Below, one piece after another: positions 12,481-41,868 of a stretch of DNA of 64,000 nucleotides (position 1 is the first letter of the stretch; the number at the start of each line of letters is the position of its first letter). Made by a program: the position numbers and the translations under genes. Below the pieces are notes generated by a model. It had not been told where the DNA came from and ran no database searches. It saw nothing but the letters and a program-made list of their open reading frames with translations. This DNA comes from Leuctra nigra (Eukaryota > Arthropoda > Insecta > Plecoptera > Leuctridae): positions 28,142,309-28,206,308 of the forward strand of contig OW203766.1 of the NCBI GenBank assembly GCA_934045905.1, in the 5' to 3' direction.

Positions 12481-14217
12481 TATCCCCATGAAATATACTC
12501 TGTGTAAAAAGGCAGCCAAGTCTTATCTACACAAATATCAGTGAAATCTAAAAATTCAGCATTGAAAAGTAACGAAATAAAAAAGGGGGCCATAAGTTAT
12601 TTCGAAAATAATTTTTAAAATAATAAAAAAAAAAAATTGTGATTTTTTTTTTGTAGAACAATGATTGATATGATTGATATGGGGTCTCACAATACTTAGT
12701 AGAAGTTTCTTGATATGAATCAAATTATGTGCCCAAATTCACTATAATTAATGATGTGCAGAGAAATTTTAGATTTTTAAAATTTATTTTTGAATTGACG
12801 TGATGACTTATTATTTTATAAACTCCACGAGGGCAAAATGTTTAGATTCCACTCTGCTTTGGAAAGGATTCGGCTGCTGTTTCATGAAGTGTTTTATGGG
12901 GTTATCAATCATTATTAATAATTCGTTTTCCGTTCTTAAGTCTGGCTTTACATAAATAAACAAAAAATTATATATTGAACATTTCACAAACTTTATTATT
13001 ATTGAATCTCTCAATTGTTTAATCATTGTTTAGCTACCTGTCAAAAACTGTAATGTCAAACTTCTGAAGAAGCCTGCAGAAGGCAGGCGAAATATTGAGA
13101 GATTCAATAATAATAAAGTTTGTGAAATGTTCCATATATAATTTATTGTTTATTTAGTTATCAATCATGTTTTCACTTAATTTATATTCATTGTGACTAT
13201 TGCATTGATAGCGGTCCAACATTTTCGAGATATTGCGTCACTCCCGGGTTTAAAAATTGCAAAAAAAAATTGTTTAAAAATTGTTTTCATATAATGCTCA
13301 TATCATTATACATAATTATACCTCTGAACATGTTTTAATGCTATGAATAGCTGAATTTAGTCTGATATTAAACATTTATGACGCTGTTTCCAGTTTCGGC
13401 CAAGTTTATTGATATTTCAGGTAGTATGATCTAAGCTAATAGGTCTAGAATGTTACATACATCAGAAATACATAACTTTTTCACTGTAATGTATCTTTAT
13501 ACATGTCGAAATTGCAGGTTTCAATTGTTGTGACGTTTTCGTATGGGCCACAATGAAGACATTTCACATAATATGAGATATTCTATAGCATTGTTCAGAT
13601 ATGGTTCGTTTAACGACTTGGCCGTGTGAGGCGGCCGCACAATACGAATAATAAATCAAGCGTACGTCTCAAGTGAACAAACAATACAACATTTAATCTG
13701 AATATTCGCTAAAGGTCAGGGCGTGCTTTTATTTCCAGGTTCATAAGTAAAATATAATTAATAATCATATAATTAAACAGACTTCCAAGCATTTGATTTC
13801 ACCATTGCATATTTCACAACAGTACAGAAAACACCGAAAACAACAATGATCGCAACAACACATGTGGCACAGGCACGCAGGGGATCGGGTTCGATTACCT
13901 GCGTGTCCTGACCGACTCCGGTTATTTTGTGATTTCTGCCAGTCATGGTGCAAAATGCTCCCCACTGTTAGGCTACAAGTTCTCCCCCCTCTCACCGTGC
14001 AAACTAATCATGGTAATCTTCTTCATAATTATTCATCCATCGCTATAAGCCCAAGTTGCAAAACAGTGCGACGTTAAATAAACACTACTAGCATAAAATA
14101 AATATGCAAACATAGGTAAAACATTTTGAAAATGATGAAGCATTATTTTGTTGATTTTTTGTTATTGTTTGCGTTTTCAGCTAAATCGAGGAGTGCTTTC
14201 GTCAATGGGCGATGTTA
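12481..14217. other. AT-rich intergenic DNA upstream of FASN copy 1
   Basis: Apart from the inverted repeat at 12950-13160 I see no supported gene. A short stretch at about 13860-13930 reads like part of a dispersed repeat. Confidence 0.4.
12950..13160. repeat. Inverted repeat with ~45-bp arms
   Basis: Arms around CACAAACTTTATTATTATTG (about 12980-13020) and its complement (about 13090-13135) surround a 70-bp centre containing CTGCAGAAGGCAGGCGAAAT. It could fold into a long hairpin. Probably a small foldback element. Confidence 0.6.
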
Positions 14218-14221
14218 TTAA

Positions 14222-14750
14222 GGTGATACTAGCGCTCGGCCGTTTTAGAAAATTGAGAGAGAAAAATTGTTTCATAAGTGAGTGTAACTTTTACAGGATG
14301 TTCACATGAACAGTCTGATTGTATATTAGTAGCACTTTTTCATTTTTGCTTATTGCATCGTTAATTAAGCGGCGGTTATTCAATAAAACCGCGCAAAACG
14401 ATGAAATTTGCGATACGATTGGAGACCGAACCCGTAAATTAATTGATCTCATATTTGAATCATGATTAGATGAAAGACAAACTTAGGGTTATCCCTTGGC
14501 ATATTTTTGAAATTTAATTTTATACGGCGCCCAGGGAGACAAGAAAATAGATAATTTTTCACCAAAAATCCACTAATTATTACTAATTAACGAAACAAAA
14601 AATTAAAAATGTACCAAGGGATAACCCTAAGTTAGTCTTTTATCTAATCACGATTAAAATTTCAAATAATTTGGTCTACCCATTTCGTCTCCAATCGTAT
14701 CGCAAAAAGTGTCTACAAAAAGCAGCAAAATCGCTCGCGCTTGCAGCACC
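14222..14750 (+). mobile_element. TTAA-flanked MITE, full length
   Basis: TTAA at 14218-14221 and 14751-14754 flanks the same ends as 8642-9176. It is 529 bp and clearly the same family. It sits between the FASN genes. Confidence 0.8.
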
Positions 14751-15375
14751 TTAAGCAATATTAAAATTAGGGATGTTCAACGATAACGATATTATTGATA
14801 GTGGAACGATAGTGGAAATATTAACAATCGATACCAATTTGAACGTATAGTTTATTGTTGAAAAATCACGAATCAAAACCGCATGCGAAAATGTTCGACT
14901 ATGCGAAATCAAGTGAAATAATTTGTGTTTTCAATGAAAAAGTAGCTTAATCCATTGCACAGTGGCTCATTCAGCATGGCGAACATTCTACGAATACCGA
15001 TAATTAATTCCGAGTTAAATTTGACCCGTCAATGTGTTAATATATTGTCAGTTTTTAAAGAAACACCATATTTTTTATTTTTTTAATTGCTGATATAAAA
15101 CATAAGAAGCTCGTACAGGCTTAGAATATTCCAAGTAAAGTTCGTTCACGTTTAGAATATCAAGCCGTAAGAGCGGCCGTGTACTACCGTAGTCAAGCTA
15201 ACTTATACCTAAACATGTAAACATCAATACAATAATCAAAAAATATGTATAAGACGACTGTAGATAAAAAAATAAAAAATAAATTATTGAATTTTTATAA
15301 TATTTACTACTATTAATAATTGGGTATTTGACATAATTTATACAATTTAAATAATACAAAGAAGAAAGTCTTGCC

Positions 15376-15402
15376 ATTGATTGATTGATTGATTGATTGA
15401 TG
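15376..15402 (+). repeat. TTGA microsatellite
   Basis: About six TTGA units lie in otherwise plain AT-rich DNA between the FASN genes. Confidence 0.8.
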
Positions 15403-16086
15403 TTCATGTATGTGAACGACCAATGAACGACGTGATCGACGAAACGTCAGAAAAATTCTGACAACAGTTGGTATCACAAGTTCTGCCAGAGATATAATCA
15501 TATAAAATAATTTGTCCATATAGATACCTTTTCAAAAGTAAAGTCGAAATAACTCGTAACAATTCTCAACGTTACCTCTTTGCTGAGCCACCGTGACCGA
15601 GTCAATGTTCCACCTGTACACTGAAGGTCGAGGGTTCAAAACAGGTCGGGGCAAATAAATCAAGCACTGTATTTCTTTTTATTGTCACCAAAAAGAACAA
15701 AATCATGACTTTTCTCAAGAAATTCTATGAAGCCTTCAATAATGTACCTACCCATAAAACTAAATTAACAAATGGGGTATGTCCATGGCCATGTGGTGTG
15801 ACGTTCGAACAAGTTTCTCAAGATAATTCACACCGCATTATTTGCTAGCTTGTAACAAAATGTGTACAACAGATATCTGATCATACAAAGGTGTTAACTC
15901 CAATTAAATAGTTACAACCTCATAAAGTACTTATAAACATACATTTTTACTTACGTCAGTGATGTGACACAAATTGGCCACCATATTTTCAGCAATACGC
16001 TTCTTTTAGAATTGGGAACAAAATGAGTAGGGGAATGAAATGTTTCCAAAATATGAGACCTCTTTTACAATAAACCACATCAAGTA

Positions 16087-16296
16087 CACTTGGCACATTT
16101 AAAATTGATCGTTCAATAAATCTGATTGGCTGAAAAATGTTAGATCGCACCATCAGAAGTCAGTCCAAGCGATCTCCTTGGCTCACTCTAGTAGGTGACC
16201 TCACATTTCAATGATAATAACAAGCTTTGATTGATATGGAACATGACCAGCAGTCATTCAAATTTGCTCACCGATCAATTTTAAATGTGCCAAGTG
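16087..16296. mobile_element. TA-flanked MITE (CACTTGGCAC ends)
   Basis: Ends CACTTGGCACATTTAAAATTG and its inverted partner are flanked by TA. It is 210 bp, related by internal sequence (CTGATTGGCTG, TGACCAGCAG) to the elements at 7165, 17096, 44730 and 60072. Confidence 0.75.
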
Positions 16297-17095
16297 TACA
16301 TTGTAATTTAATGCTCATTTGCTTTTAATTTACATCAATTTTCATTTTAAAGAGATACCTGAGAAATGAATAATTATTTCAACATTATAATTTTTTTTAA
16401 ATGTGAAGACATATTATATTTAATTTATTGAAGTGTGTCATAAGTAGCTCAATAACATAACATATAACCATGAATTAATATAACATATAATAACATTCCT
16501 AATTTTGAAAAATAAATAAAATTATTTCATAAAAAAAATCGAAAAAACAGTGTTTTTGGACATTCTATTGTGGAGAGACCCAAATTCATACGAACAACTT
16601 ATGGGGAACAATAAATAGATTACATATTCCTACTACATTCCTTACCATAAACAAATCGATTGAAACTACGTGTAACTATTTTCAAATTTCATGTGTTTAT
16701 CACAAAAAAATAATATTCTAAAATATGAAACGATTCTTGTACAGTTCATATAAAGACAGTGCAATTTCATCCATAATTGATAATATGAAAAATGATTTAC
16801 AGAGAAATCTATTAAATATTAGAATTGCATTTTTGAGGAAATTACATTGAATCACAATCACAATGAAGTAAAAACTTTGTCAAAAAAGAAATATTCGAAG
16901 GTTGACCGCAGTGTATTCGTAGAACATCTTGTTTACATTGACAAAGCCTCGGGAAATTATATTGGAAATGAAACACTTGGTGGAATCTGCAAAGTATACG
17001 GATGACAAAGTTTTCAGGATTATTCACAAATGACTCATTTCTCACTCTCTATAGCACATTATGTAAATACGTTTTTAATTATTTTATTATCAATA

Positions 17096-17793
17096 CACTC
17101 AAACCAACAGAGTTGGGTAGTAACTTAACGAAAGTAACTAGTTACCAGTAACTAGTTACTTTCTGGGTAACTTTTGGGGTAACTAGTTACTTTTCATCCT
17201 CAGTAACTTTGTGAGTAACTAAGTTACAATTTTAGAGTAACTTGTAACTATATTTTCGTTACTTTTAAAGTTACTTTTAGGTGAAATATTAATTTGACAA
17301 ACATAATATTTTAGTGGAATTTGACAGTCATCAAAGTCCCTTTCTATCTCTTGACAGAAAATCCAAATCCAAGCTGTATTTTATTTTACATATTTTATAT
17401 CAGACGTATAGTATTGAAAAGTTGAAAAGTAACTTTAAAGTAACTTGAAAGTAACTTCCATTTTTTGGTAACTACTCAGTTACTTTTCAAATGAAGTAAC
17501 TTACCAAGTAACTTAGTTCCTTTTGATGTCAGGTAACTTACAGAGTAACTAGTTCCATTTTACAAGTAACTTACCCAACTCTGCAAACCAATTAAAACGG
17601 TACTTTGCATAAAACGGATTGGCTGCTGGTCAGGTTCCTTGACAATAAATCCTTGTTATTATCAATGAAATAAGAGCTCACCTACTAGAGTTACATAATG
17701 CATTATCACAGACTTCATGGGATGTTGCCATCGAACCTATGATCAGCCAATCCTTTTCTTTCGAATACCTACCGTTTATTATTTGTTCGAGTG
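17096..17793. mobile_element. TA-flanked MITE interrupted by a hAT MITE
   Basis: Outer ends CACTC and GAGTG are flanked by TA. Without the 17108-17583 insertion and its target duplication it would be about 214 bp, like its relatives. It lies just downstream of the FASN copy 2 stop. Confidence 0.8.
17108..17583. mobile_element. hAT MITE with perfect 8-bp target duplication
   Basis: Ends CAGAGTTGGGTA and TACCCAACTCTG (imperfect longer inverted repeats), flanked by CAAACCAA at 17100-17107 and 17584-17591. The interior is full of AGTAACTTA-type repeats. It inserted into the older TA-flanked MITE. Confidence 0.88.
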
Positions 17794-17926
17794 TACGTCT
17801 GGCACCAGAGTGATATTGCTACAGGTTGGAGGCGATGGCGAACGGCGTCTTCTTCGAACATCTCGAACAGGAAGAGTTCAGGAGACAGGAAGAAAAGCAC
17901 ACGGAGGATGTGACAAGGATAGCTCA

Positions 17927-36506
<18,580 letters not shown>

Positions 36507-36774
36507 GGGTCACTGAATTCACTACAGTTTTGTTGCAATATTCATTTGACTAATTATTGATTATGGAAATTTAGTATCACTCACTTCTGGAATGTGTCTA
36601 ATTATTTCTAATTTATAATGGGCAAATATTGCACTGGACTTTTAATGACATACGATATGTAGGTAAGTGATGAAACAGAACATAACATACCTTAAATTCA
36701 AATGAAACATTTCCCATAAATTATCTTATCTTATTTAGTCAGCTGTGGGTGGCTTTCCATAAGTTGTTGGATAA

Positions 36775-37215
36775 GTGGGTGTAACTTTGATAGGATGTTC
36801 ACATGATTAGTCTGATTGTAAATCAGTGGCACTTTTACATTTTTGCTTCGTGACTTGTTAATTAGGCGCCCGCCGGTTATTCAACAAAACCGCGCAAAAC
36901 TATGAAATTTCCGATACAATTGGAGACCAAACCCGTTAACCATGATCTCAAATTTTAAACACGATTAGATAAAAGACAAACTTAGGGTTATAACTATAAG
37001 CACATTTTTGAAATTAAACTTCATCTACGGCATCCAGCGGACCATGCTTCACCTTATCTAAATATTACTAATTACTAAAGCAAAAAATTAAAATGTACCA
37101 AGTGATAACCCTAAGTTTGTCTTTTATCTAATCATGAATAAAATTTCAAATAATTTTGTCAACCGATTTTGTCTCCAATCGTATCCAAAAAAGTGCCTGC
37201 AAAAAGCGGCAAAAT
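36775..37215. mobile_element. Fragment of the TTAA-type MITE family in FASN copy 2 5' intron
   Basis: It matches the interior of 14222-14750 (GATGTTCACATGA, GACAAACTTAGGGTTAT and the inverted partner) without the terminal TTAA ends. It lies between the non-coding first exon and exon 1. Confidence 0.6.
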
Positions 37216-37722
37216 CCCTTGTAGTACTTGGTACTTTTTTCCTATTAGGAATATTGTATTTTTTTTAAATATATTTTTATTTATTATAAATTAAATACAT
37301 TTAAACGTAGCCCTGCTAAACCAACAATGGCTTGTCGGCAGGGCTACTAAATTCAATTATTACAAATTACAATAGAAATAAAAAACACTCTCCAATCATC
37401 ATACTCATGACTGTTCAAAGTAATACACACAATTCAAAGTAATTAAGTAATACCCCTTCTACTATTTTTACTAATTATTATTTTTACTTATTTTGTTAAT
37501 TGACGGCACTGATTGATGGCCGAGTATTCAAACGACCACTCCACAATCTCAAAGCAATACGACGCAATTTTGGATTGAAAACTTAATAATACCTATTTCT
37601 TAAGTTTAGGCAAAATTAAAGACGTAAATGACGTAAATTATATGGCTATAATTCCAAGTTTAAGGTCTTTGAGATACCTATTATTGTTGTATTTATTTTT
37701 CCTCGTATTTAATGAGCTTTTT

Positions 37723-37843
37723 AAGGCTGCGTTTCACCAAGATTCTAAACCCGGGTTAGAGGCGGTAAACCTGGTTTAAGAGCCTCTAAACCAGGTTTAC
37801 TGCCTCTAACCCGGGTTAAGAATCTTGGTGAAATGCAGCCTAA
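37723..37843. repeat. Near-perfect 121-bp palindrome
   Basis: The arms begin GGCTGCGTTTCACCAAGATT and contain ACCCGGGTT. The centre is AAACCTGGTTTA-like. It lies in the FASN copy 2 5' intron. Probably a small foldback MITE. Confidence 0.75.
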
Positions 37844-38028
37844 GCCAGTCAAAATCATAATAAATCGCATATCATCTATTTAAAAACATCAAATTAATCA
37901 CATACTTTGACCATTGACTACTGATCACAAAAACATGCAAACATATTATCTCTCGGAATTAGAGCCGATAATGAACTTCAAGTTTTAATCATTCAAGACG
38001 AAGAAACATTTAGATTATCGTTACTTAC

Positions 38029-38310
38029 CTTCGAGCTCACTAACAAACTGCCTTCAACTGGGAGAATTCAGTGACCGCATAATTTGTTTTAATAGTAAAC
38101 CACCGTGTGATTGTGTGAAAGAGTTCGAAATTGTATCACATTCTCACTGGCAGAAAACACTTCCGGAGGGCTTAATCGTGGGACTGAATTAGCACCAAAT
38201 CAATTTCAATAATGTAAATTCCATTCTTGGTGGGTCAACGATTTCTTAATTCTACCTAAATTTATGGATCTCTCAAGGTCCAAAATAATAATGCAGTTTG
38301 AGATGTAAAG
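38029..38310 (-). promoter_or_regulatory. FASN copy 2 non-coding first exon and promoter block
   Basis: This is the counterpart of 12209-12480. The donor is GAAG then GTAAGT, with the untranslated exon ending at 38029. The intron would run to the acceptor just before 36512 (TTCAG then TGACCC and the ATG). Its sequence is much more alike between copies than the surrounding DNA, as expected for a shared promoter and 5' UTR. Confidence 0.6.
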
Positions 38311-38843
38311 TTTATTAATTAATGAAGCTAGGCCCGATAGACAATAACTTGTAATAGTAGGTATACTATTTCCTGAACGTTTTGGAGGCCGGCGTATTTT
38401 TCTTTCTTTCCTATAAAATAGAATAATAATTTAACAGTTTTCAAAGCATCTCTATTTGATTATTTTCGCACTAGCCCATTTTTATTGCCTGGTTTTGACT
38501 CTCTAGTTTTGACCATCCTATTGTGTAAAAATATCGCTATTCTTCAATCGCTATTTCCATACCTACATCGAAATATAATATTGTCATATATCAATATTTC
38601 GATATTTCAATATTTCAATTTATCGATATATCGCGCTATCGATATATTAATGATATCGATAGTCGATATCAAAATCCAAGTTCGCTCCATCCCTAATTTG
38701 AGGTGTCTTATATTGGTGTTAGATAGAACTACGGGTGTCAACTAGCTGTCAAATCGCAGGTTCGTCGCGATTTATAGGAATAATTTGAATGCGTTAAGTA
38801 AACCTTGCCTTGCTTACATACATTCAGCACGTATCTATTTCAG
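38311..38843. other. Plain AT-rich spacer
   Basis: Between the FASN copy 2 promoter block and the Ig exon. It includes a low-complexity stretch of ATCGATA-type repeats at about 38575-38670. Nothing else is seen. Confidence 0.5.
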
Positions 38844-39297
38844 AGCCACCTTCAACTCCACCTGTACTGGAGATCTCCAGCGACCCTGACCTCCCTGACA
38901 ACCTTCTGGACGCCACCTGCACGGCACCTGCTAGCCGTCCTCCCGCTCGCATCACCTGGCACATCGGCGCCGACGCCGTCCCCGTCGCCGACGTCGCGGT
39001 GGTGGTGTCAGACGGTGGTCCTGGGACGCCGGTGAGACGAGGCAGAGGTTGAGGAGGTGGCTGAAACCCGAGGACGTCGGCAAGGAAGTCACCTGCACCT
39101 GCGGTGGTGGTGTCAGACGGTGGTCCTGGGACGCCGGTGAGACGAGGCAGAGGTTGAGGAGGTGGCTGAAACCCGAGGACGTCGGCAAGGAAGTCACATG
39201 CACGGTGTCCCATGTAGGAATGTCGCAACCCAAGAAGAGGACGAAGATGATTGGGCAACACAGTTTCCTGATTGATCCACGGATGCGTGCTGAATAG
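38844..39297 (+). CDS. Immunoglobulin-domain exon with internal duplication and frame break
   Basis: An acceptor (CTATTTCAG) precedes 38844. The frame gives an Ig-like start with Pro-rich strand, Cys (LLDATCTAPASRPPARITW) and Trp, as in the second Ig domain of Beaten-path-like proteins. The first frame stops near 39050. The F-strand (LKPEDVGKEVTCTVSH) continues in another frame to a stop at 39297. A 105-bp segment (about 38996-39100) is tandemly repeated at 39101-39205. Skipping a 14-base piece after GGGACGCCG would rejoin the frames, but no intron is that short. It may be a damaged exon or an assembly indel. Phase 1 at the start does not match the LRR exon donor. Confidence 0.45.
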
Positions 39298-40789
39298 ACA
39301 TGATCAACTTCTTCAACTTCAACCTTTACCTATGATTTGGATTTTGCAGGGAAGCGAATGAAATTACAGTTATTTAATTATTGCTAAATTAGCTCAATGG
39401 AGACACTTTCTTCACCCACTCAAGCGTGTGCTCATGAGAATTGTTATTTATCACATTTTGTGGTAATTCAAGATCTGCTCTTACGGAAGTGGGAAAATGT
39501 GATCTTGATTGATTAAAAGTATACATGGAGATTTATAGATATTGTTACTTTGAATACTCGAGGAAATAATGCCAGAGAAATATGTCACACATGTCATCTC
39601 CACTTACTTTCAATGTGTTTCCTCAGGTATAAAAAGGTATACAATTACCTATTGTTGATGGTTCCCCCTTTAAATGATTTAAATCGTATCATTTTGATTT
39701 AGTGCATTGTTTTAGATACACAAGGGTAATATGCGTACGTAGGTAAATAAGATGATTCTTGAATAAGTATAATATTTTATTATCAGCAGAATAGCAATTT
39801 GTTTTATTGCAAAACAATATTTTCATATATATAATATTTTATTAATGTGATAAATACAAATTATGTTATTTCACTCATTGTGCAGTTATTAATTTACAGG
39901 GAAATAAATCTTTGGGAATTCCACTTCACTAAATTAAAAACAATCACACCTGTGTTCACTACTTGTCCTAAAATACGCTTATTTTCTCTACAAGCAATAT
40001 CACTTAACTTTGTAGCTGCAATCACATTTTGCATATGTTTTAGTAAAGAAATAGAATAAAATTCAAACCTTTGCGAATTTTAAATTGTTTAATTTTATCA
40101 ATGGTATACATTTTTATAATTTTTCTTTCAGACGATTTTCTTTCAAATTATGATTTTCATAATATTTTATTATTGAATAAAACTTTTATTATTTCTTCTT
40201 CTGGTGTGTGTTTTTTGACAACATTTAATTTCAATACTTTTGTAAGAAGTCGGTGCTGGCAGTTATGAGAAGAATGTATTGAATGCATTTTAAATTTTTT
40301 AAGTACCTAATTGTTCATACAGATGATTGACATTAATTTGAACACTTTGTGGTACGAGCAATAAAATCATATCAGACTTTCGAAATATGCTGAATATGCT
40401 ATTTTTGTAAGACTTGCATTGTCGCATTTATTCATCTAATACGATTGGAAATTCATTTAACCAAAATAAACAGAGCAATTACTTCTAACTGCCTGATTTT
40501 ATGATGTGCATAGCGTAATATGGTACCTGATTAATGATTATGGTACCCGACCCAAATGTTATATACAACCTCTCCTTTGTTATTAATTTATGAAATAATG
40601 ATCATGACAAAAGTCAATATCTAAATGTATGAAAATACGTGGATCTCAACGCCCGAAACATTATCCTGGAGGTTGAGATTCAGTTTTGAGCTCGTTGTTA
40701 GAAAGAAGCAAGATTAATTCATGAGAAAGTAGCCCGTGAAAATGTGACATCACGAAATTGCGACTCCCAGGGTCGCTACGAGTATCTGA
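39298..40789. other. Plain AT-rich spacer
   Basis: No gene, tRNA or clear repeat is seen between the Ig exon and the SDR terminal array. Confidence 0.5.
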
Positions 40790-41868
40790 CGTCATAGACT
40801 GAGCGAGCAGATGACTACGAGTATATGACGTCATACACAGAGCGAGGCAGATGACTACGAGTATCTGACGTCATAGACTGAGCGAGGCAGATGACTACGA
40901 GTATATGACGTCATACACAGAGCGAGGCAGATGACTACTAGGATGACTACGAGTTTATGACGTCATAGACTGAGCGAGCAGATGACTACGAGTATATGAC
41001 GTCATAGACTGAGCGAGCAGATGGCGCCACTACAAGTATATGACGTTATAGACTGAGCGACGCAGATGACTACGAGTATATGACGTCGTAGACTGAGCGA
41101 GGCAGATGACTACGAGTATATGACGTCATACACTGAGCGAGGCAGATGACTACGAGTATATGCCGTCATAGACTGAGCGAGGCAGATGGCGCCACTACGA
41201 GTATATGACGTCATAGACTGAGCGACGCAGATGACTACGAGTATATGACGTCATAGACTGAGCGAGCAGATGACTACGAGTATATGACGTCATAGACTGA
41301 GCGACGCAGATGACTACGAGTATATGCCGTCATAGACTGAGCGAGGCAGATGGCGCCACTACGAGTATATGACGTCATAGACTGAGCGAGCAGATGACTA
41401 CGAGTATATGACGTCACAGACTGAGCGAGCAGATGACTACGAGTATATGACGTCATAGACTGAGCGACGCAGATGACTACGAGTATATGACATCACAGAC
41501 TGAGTGAGGCAGATGGCGCCACTACGAGTATATGACGTCATAGACTGAGCGAGGCAGATGGCGCCACTACGAGTATATGACATCATAGACTGAGCGAGGC
41601 AGATGGCGCCACTACGATATATGACGTCATAGACTGATCGAGGCAGATGGCGCCACTACGAGTATATGACATCTAAGACTGAGCGAGGCAATTGGCGCTA
41701 CTACGAGTATATGACGTCATAGACTGAGCGAGGCAGATGGCGCCACTACGAGTATATGACGTCATACACAGAGCGAGGCAGATGGCGCCACTACGAGTAT
41801 ATGACGTCATAGACTGAGCTAGGCAGATGACTACGAGTATATGACGTCATAGACTGAGCGAGGCAGAT
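40790..41868 (-). repeat. 37-46 bp minisatellite derived from the SDR terminal exon (~28 units)
   Basis: On the minus strand the unit reads CTCAGTCTATGACGTCATAT then ACTCGTAGTCATCTGC. This is the last codons of the SDR (RSVYDVIYS), its TAG stop and following bases. The array makes up the whole sequence downstream of the stop, so it is probably the 3' UTR or start of the 3' flank. A longer unit with GGCGCCA alternates with a shorter one. Nearly all units keep the CRE-like TGACGTCA. Confidence 0.85.

Noticed and set aside
15585..15655. tRNA-like stretch with GGTCGAGGGTTCAAAAC
   Set aside because: A B-box-like piece is visible but the stems do not form a convincing cloverleaf.
38824..39261. 145-codon minus-strand Pro-rich frame
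   Set aside because: It is antisense to the Ig exon and arises from the duplicated GC-rich segment.
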